DNA of 23,155 bases from a bacterium. Its GTDB lineage: Bacteria; SM23-31; JAUVVT01. This document shows, in pieces, positions 20,988 through 23,155 of this stretch; the first letter of the stretch is position 1; each line of letters starts with the position of its first letter. Made by a program: the position numbers and the translations under genes. Location: the NCBI GenBank assembly GCA_030616165.1, contig JAUWXV010000031.1, positions 1-23,155 of the forward strand. The letters run 5' to 3'. Below the pieces are notes generated by a model. It was not told the DNA's origin and searched no databases. It worked only from the letters and a program-made list of their open reading frames with translations.

Positions 20988-23155
20988 ATGAACAATTCGA
21001 AATTTTCTAAAGGAGAATTAAGAACAATAAGAATCCCTGTAAAAGGGATGAGTTGTGCTTCGTGTGTTGCAAAGATAGAGAAGGGACTTTCTGATATAGA
21101 TGGTGTTAAAGAAGCAAAGATAAACTTTGCTGCTGAAACTGCAATGGTAGAATACAATGCGAAAGTTGCGGATAAATCCATGTTTATCGAAAAGATAAAA
21201 AGTCTGGGATACGATGCAGTAATTGAAGAAAAAACTTTTTCTTTAGGTGGTATGAGCTGTGCGAGTTGTGCGGCGAAAATCGAGAACGGATTAAAGAGTT
21301 TAGAAGGTGTGATAGATGCTTCTGTAAACTTTGCCGCAGAGAAGGTAAATATCAAGTATTTTCCCACAGTCACCGGATTTTTCGATTTTAAAACTGCGGT
21401 TGAGAAGATTGGCAGTTATAAATTAATCAGCGATGAGAAGGAAAAAGATGTGTTAGAAGCAGAGAAGGAGATGAAGGAAAAAGAATATCGGATATTGAAA
21501 AGAAAATTAAAAATTAGTGTGGTATTAACATTTTTTATACTTTTAGGGAGTTTCAGTAAATTTTTCCCGATAATATCACAAATTCCCAAAGAGACTATAT
21601 TTGCTATTCTTTTTGTTTTAACCACCCCAGTGTTATTTTATTGCGGCGGGCAGTTCTTCATAGGATTCTTGAAAACATTGAAGAATTTTTCAGCCGATAT
21701 GAATACCCTGATTGCAGTCGGGACATCTGCTGCGTATATTTACAGTTCACTGGCATTGTTTTTTCCATCGTTTTTTTTGAAATCGGGATATAGTTTGAAT
21801 GTATATTTTGATACGACTGCAATGATAATCACTTTGATACTTCTTGGGAGAGTTCTTGAGGCAGGTGCAAAGAGTCGAACTTCTGATGCGATTAAGAAAC
21901 TTCTTCATCTACAGGTAAAAACTGCACATATATTAAGAAATAATGAAGAGATAGATTTGCCCGTTGAAGAGATTAAGGCTGGAGATATAATTATGGTGAA
22001 GCCCGGAGAGAAGATACCGGTGGATGGCGTTGTGAAAAAGGGGAGTTCTATGGTTGATGAGTCAATGGTGACCGGCGAAAGTATCCCATCGTTAAAAGAG
22101 GCAGGGAGTGAAGTTGTTGGAGGGACAATTAATACAACAGGGAGTTTTCAATTTGAAGCAGTGAAGGTTGGCAAGGAGACATTCCTTTCACAGATAATTA
22201 AGATGGTTCAAGATGCCCAGATGTCAAAAGCACCCATCCAGAGATTAGCAGATAAGATATCCGGAATATTTGTTCCGATAGTTATTTTGATTGGCGTGAT
22301 TACATTTTTAATCTGGTATATTTTCGGACCGGAACCAAGACTCACTTATGCTGTTTTAAACTTTGTGGCGGTCCTGATAATTGCATGTCCTTGTGCGCTT
22401 GGGCTTGCCACTCCAACAGCAATTATGGTTGGAACAGGGCTGGGGGCACAAAATGGCATATTAATAAAAAACAGTGAAAGTCTTGAAACTGCTTATAAAT
22501 TGAATACTATTGTTCTTGATAAAACCGGAACAATCACGAAAGGCAGACCAGAGGTCTCGGATATTGTTGCTTTAAATGAAGAATTAAGAGATGAAGTTCT
22601 TAAGACAGCGGCATCCGTTGAGAAAATTTCAGAACATCCTCTTGGTGAAGCGATTGTTAAGTTTGCGGAAGAAAAAAATATAATCCTTTTTGAGCCGGAA
22701 GAATTTGTCAGTATAACGGGTAAGGGGATAAAGGCAAAATTTGATGGGAAAAAGATAGTAATAGGAAATGAAAAACTTATGAGAGAGGAAAATATATCAA
22801 TAGATGAATTTGGTTATGAGGTCGAAGAGTTTTTAAAAAAGGGGAAGACTCTTGTTTATGTTTCAACCGATAGTAAGTTACTTGGAATAATTACGTTATG
22901 GGATGCGATTAAAGAAAGTTCGAAAAAGGCCGTTTCTGCTTTAAAGGATTCAAATATGGATGTTATTATGATAACCGGAGATAATAAATTGACAGCGGAA
23001 TCCATTGCAAAAGAATTGTCGATATCCAAGGTAATAGCAGAGGTTCTTCCTGACCGTAAATCGGAAGAGGTCAGGAGACTGCGGAGTGATGGTAAGGTTG
23101 TTGCAATGGTTGGAGATGGAATTAACGATGCACCTGCTCTTGCTGAAGCTGATAT
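20988..23155 (+). CDS. copA: Copper-translocating P1B-type ATPase, 5' part (722 codons)
   Basis: Pumps monovalent copper (or silver) out of the cytoplasm using ATP. The gene is cut by the right edge of the window, so no stop is seen. Two N-terminal heavy-metal-binding domains carry GMSCASC (Cys23/Cys26 and Cys91/Cys94). The transmembrane ion site is C467-P468-C469, the mark of the copper subgroup. Further motifs are TGES in the actuator domain, the phosphorylated D511 in [18 protein letters not shown] and GDGINDAP (D710). What remains outside is at most the last one or two membrane helices. The ATG at 20988 is preceded by AAGG only, a weak site, but the first metal-binding domain begins soon after it, so this start is reasonable. 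Regulation by CueR- or CsoR-type factors cannot be seen here. Confidence 0.95.
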   Translation, partial: MNNSKFSKGELRTIRIPVKGMSCASCVAKIEKGLSDIDGVKEAKINFAAETAMVEYNAKVADKSMFIEKIKSLGYDAVIEEKTFSLGGMSCASCAAKIENGLKSLEGVIDASVNFAAEKVNIKYFPTVTGFFDFKTAVEKIGSYKLISDEKEKDVLEAEKEMKEKEYRILKRKLKISVVLTFFILLGSFSKFFPIISQIPKETIFAILFVLTTPVLFYCGGQFFIGFLKTLKNFSADMNTLIAVGTSAAYIYSSLALFFPSFFLKSGYSLNVYFDTTAMIITLILLGRVLEAGAKSRTSDAIKKLLHLQVKTAHILRNNEEIDLPVEEIKAGDIIMVKPGEKIPVDGVVKKGSSMVDESMVTGESIPSLKEAGSEVVGGTINTTGSFQFEAVKVGKETFLSQIIKMVQDAQMSKAPIQRLADKISGIFVPIVILIGVITFLIWYIFGPEPRLTYAVLNFVAVLIIACPCALGLATPTAIMVGTGLGAQNGILIKNSESLETAYKLNTIVLDKTGTITKGRPEVSDIVALNEELRDEVLKTAASVEKISEHPLGEAIVKFAEEKNIILFEPEEFVSITGKGIKAKFDGKKIVIGNEKLMREENISIDEFGYEVEEFLKKGKTLVYVSTDSKLLGIITLWDAIKESSKKAVSALKDSNMDVIMITGDNKLTAESIAKELSISKVIAEVLPDRKSEEVRRLRSDGKVVAMVGDGINDAPALAEAD

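Noticed and set aside
1-23155. CRISPR array as an explanation for the many palindromes
   Set aside because: The repeats are not evenly spaced, differ in stem sequence and are on both strands; no cas gene is present.

Overview
The window is an AT-rich bacterial chromosome fragment, roughly one third G+C by eye. It holds a dozen intact protein genes, one internally deleted transposase gene and one large gene cut by the right edge. Several lipoprotein-type or Sec signal peptides, a repeat-rich surface-type protein, two DUF4252 proteins behind an ECF sigma/anti-sigma pair, NamZ, GH16 and GlgB suggest a Gram-negative, free-living, polysaccharide-handling bacterium. An uncultured FCB-group or spirochaete-like lineage would fit, but no rRNA or universal marker is present and I do not assign a phylum. 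No tRNA, rRNA or CRISPR array was seen.

Layout. 1-895: intergenic, rich in hairpin repeats. 896-2740 (-): membrane-anchored TPR protein with eleven 47-residue repeats. 2741-4313: long non-coding stretch with hairpin repeats, arrays of tiny GCCCTNTGGGC hairpins, and a consensus sigma-70 promoter followed by a terminator-like hairpin (candidate small RNA). 4314-5603 (-): NamZ-type exo-N-acetylmuramidase lipoprotein. 5604-6760: repeats. 6761-9329 (+): two-gene unit of a LamG-like/beta-propeller anchored protein and a small stalk-domain protein. 9330-10053: repeats and a gene scrap. 10054-11424 (-): serine beta-lactamase-family protein. 11471-11817: deleted IS1380-type element. 11824-12912 (-): glycine-rich LA_2272-like surface repeat protein. 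12913-13681: repeats. 13682-15917 (-): four-gene operon of ECF sigma factor, zinc-finger anti-sigma factor and two DUF4252 envelope proteins, with a candidate self-regulated ECF promoter. 15918-16479: nested repeats. 16480-17667 (-): GH16 glucanase and a divergent cold-shock-domain protein. 18047-20257 (-): glycogen branching enzyme. 20258-20987: repeats. 20988-23155 (+): copper P-type ATPase, cut at the window end.

The metabolic genes are mostly stand-alone. The sigma/anti-sigma/DUF4252 operon is the one clear functional unit: a membrane-bound anti-sigma factor probably holds the sigma factor until an envelope signal releases it, and the two exported DUF4252 proteins are probable targets or sensors.

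The strongest unexplained signal lies between the genes. About fifteen palindromic elements share a GTAG (or ATAG) tetranucleotide immediately 5' of the stem while the stem sequence itself varies. This is the architecture of REP elements mobilised by RAYT/TnpA-REP transposases. One pair shows a compensatory base change in the stem. At least three further dispersed repeat families occur (GATTCCCGC...GGGAATGACA; AGATTGCC...CTCGCAATGACA with a 114-bp companion; TTCGCCAGCAGAA). All avoid the coding genes.
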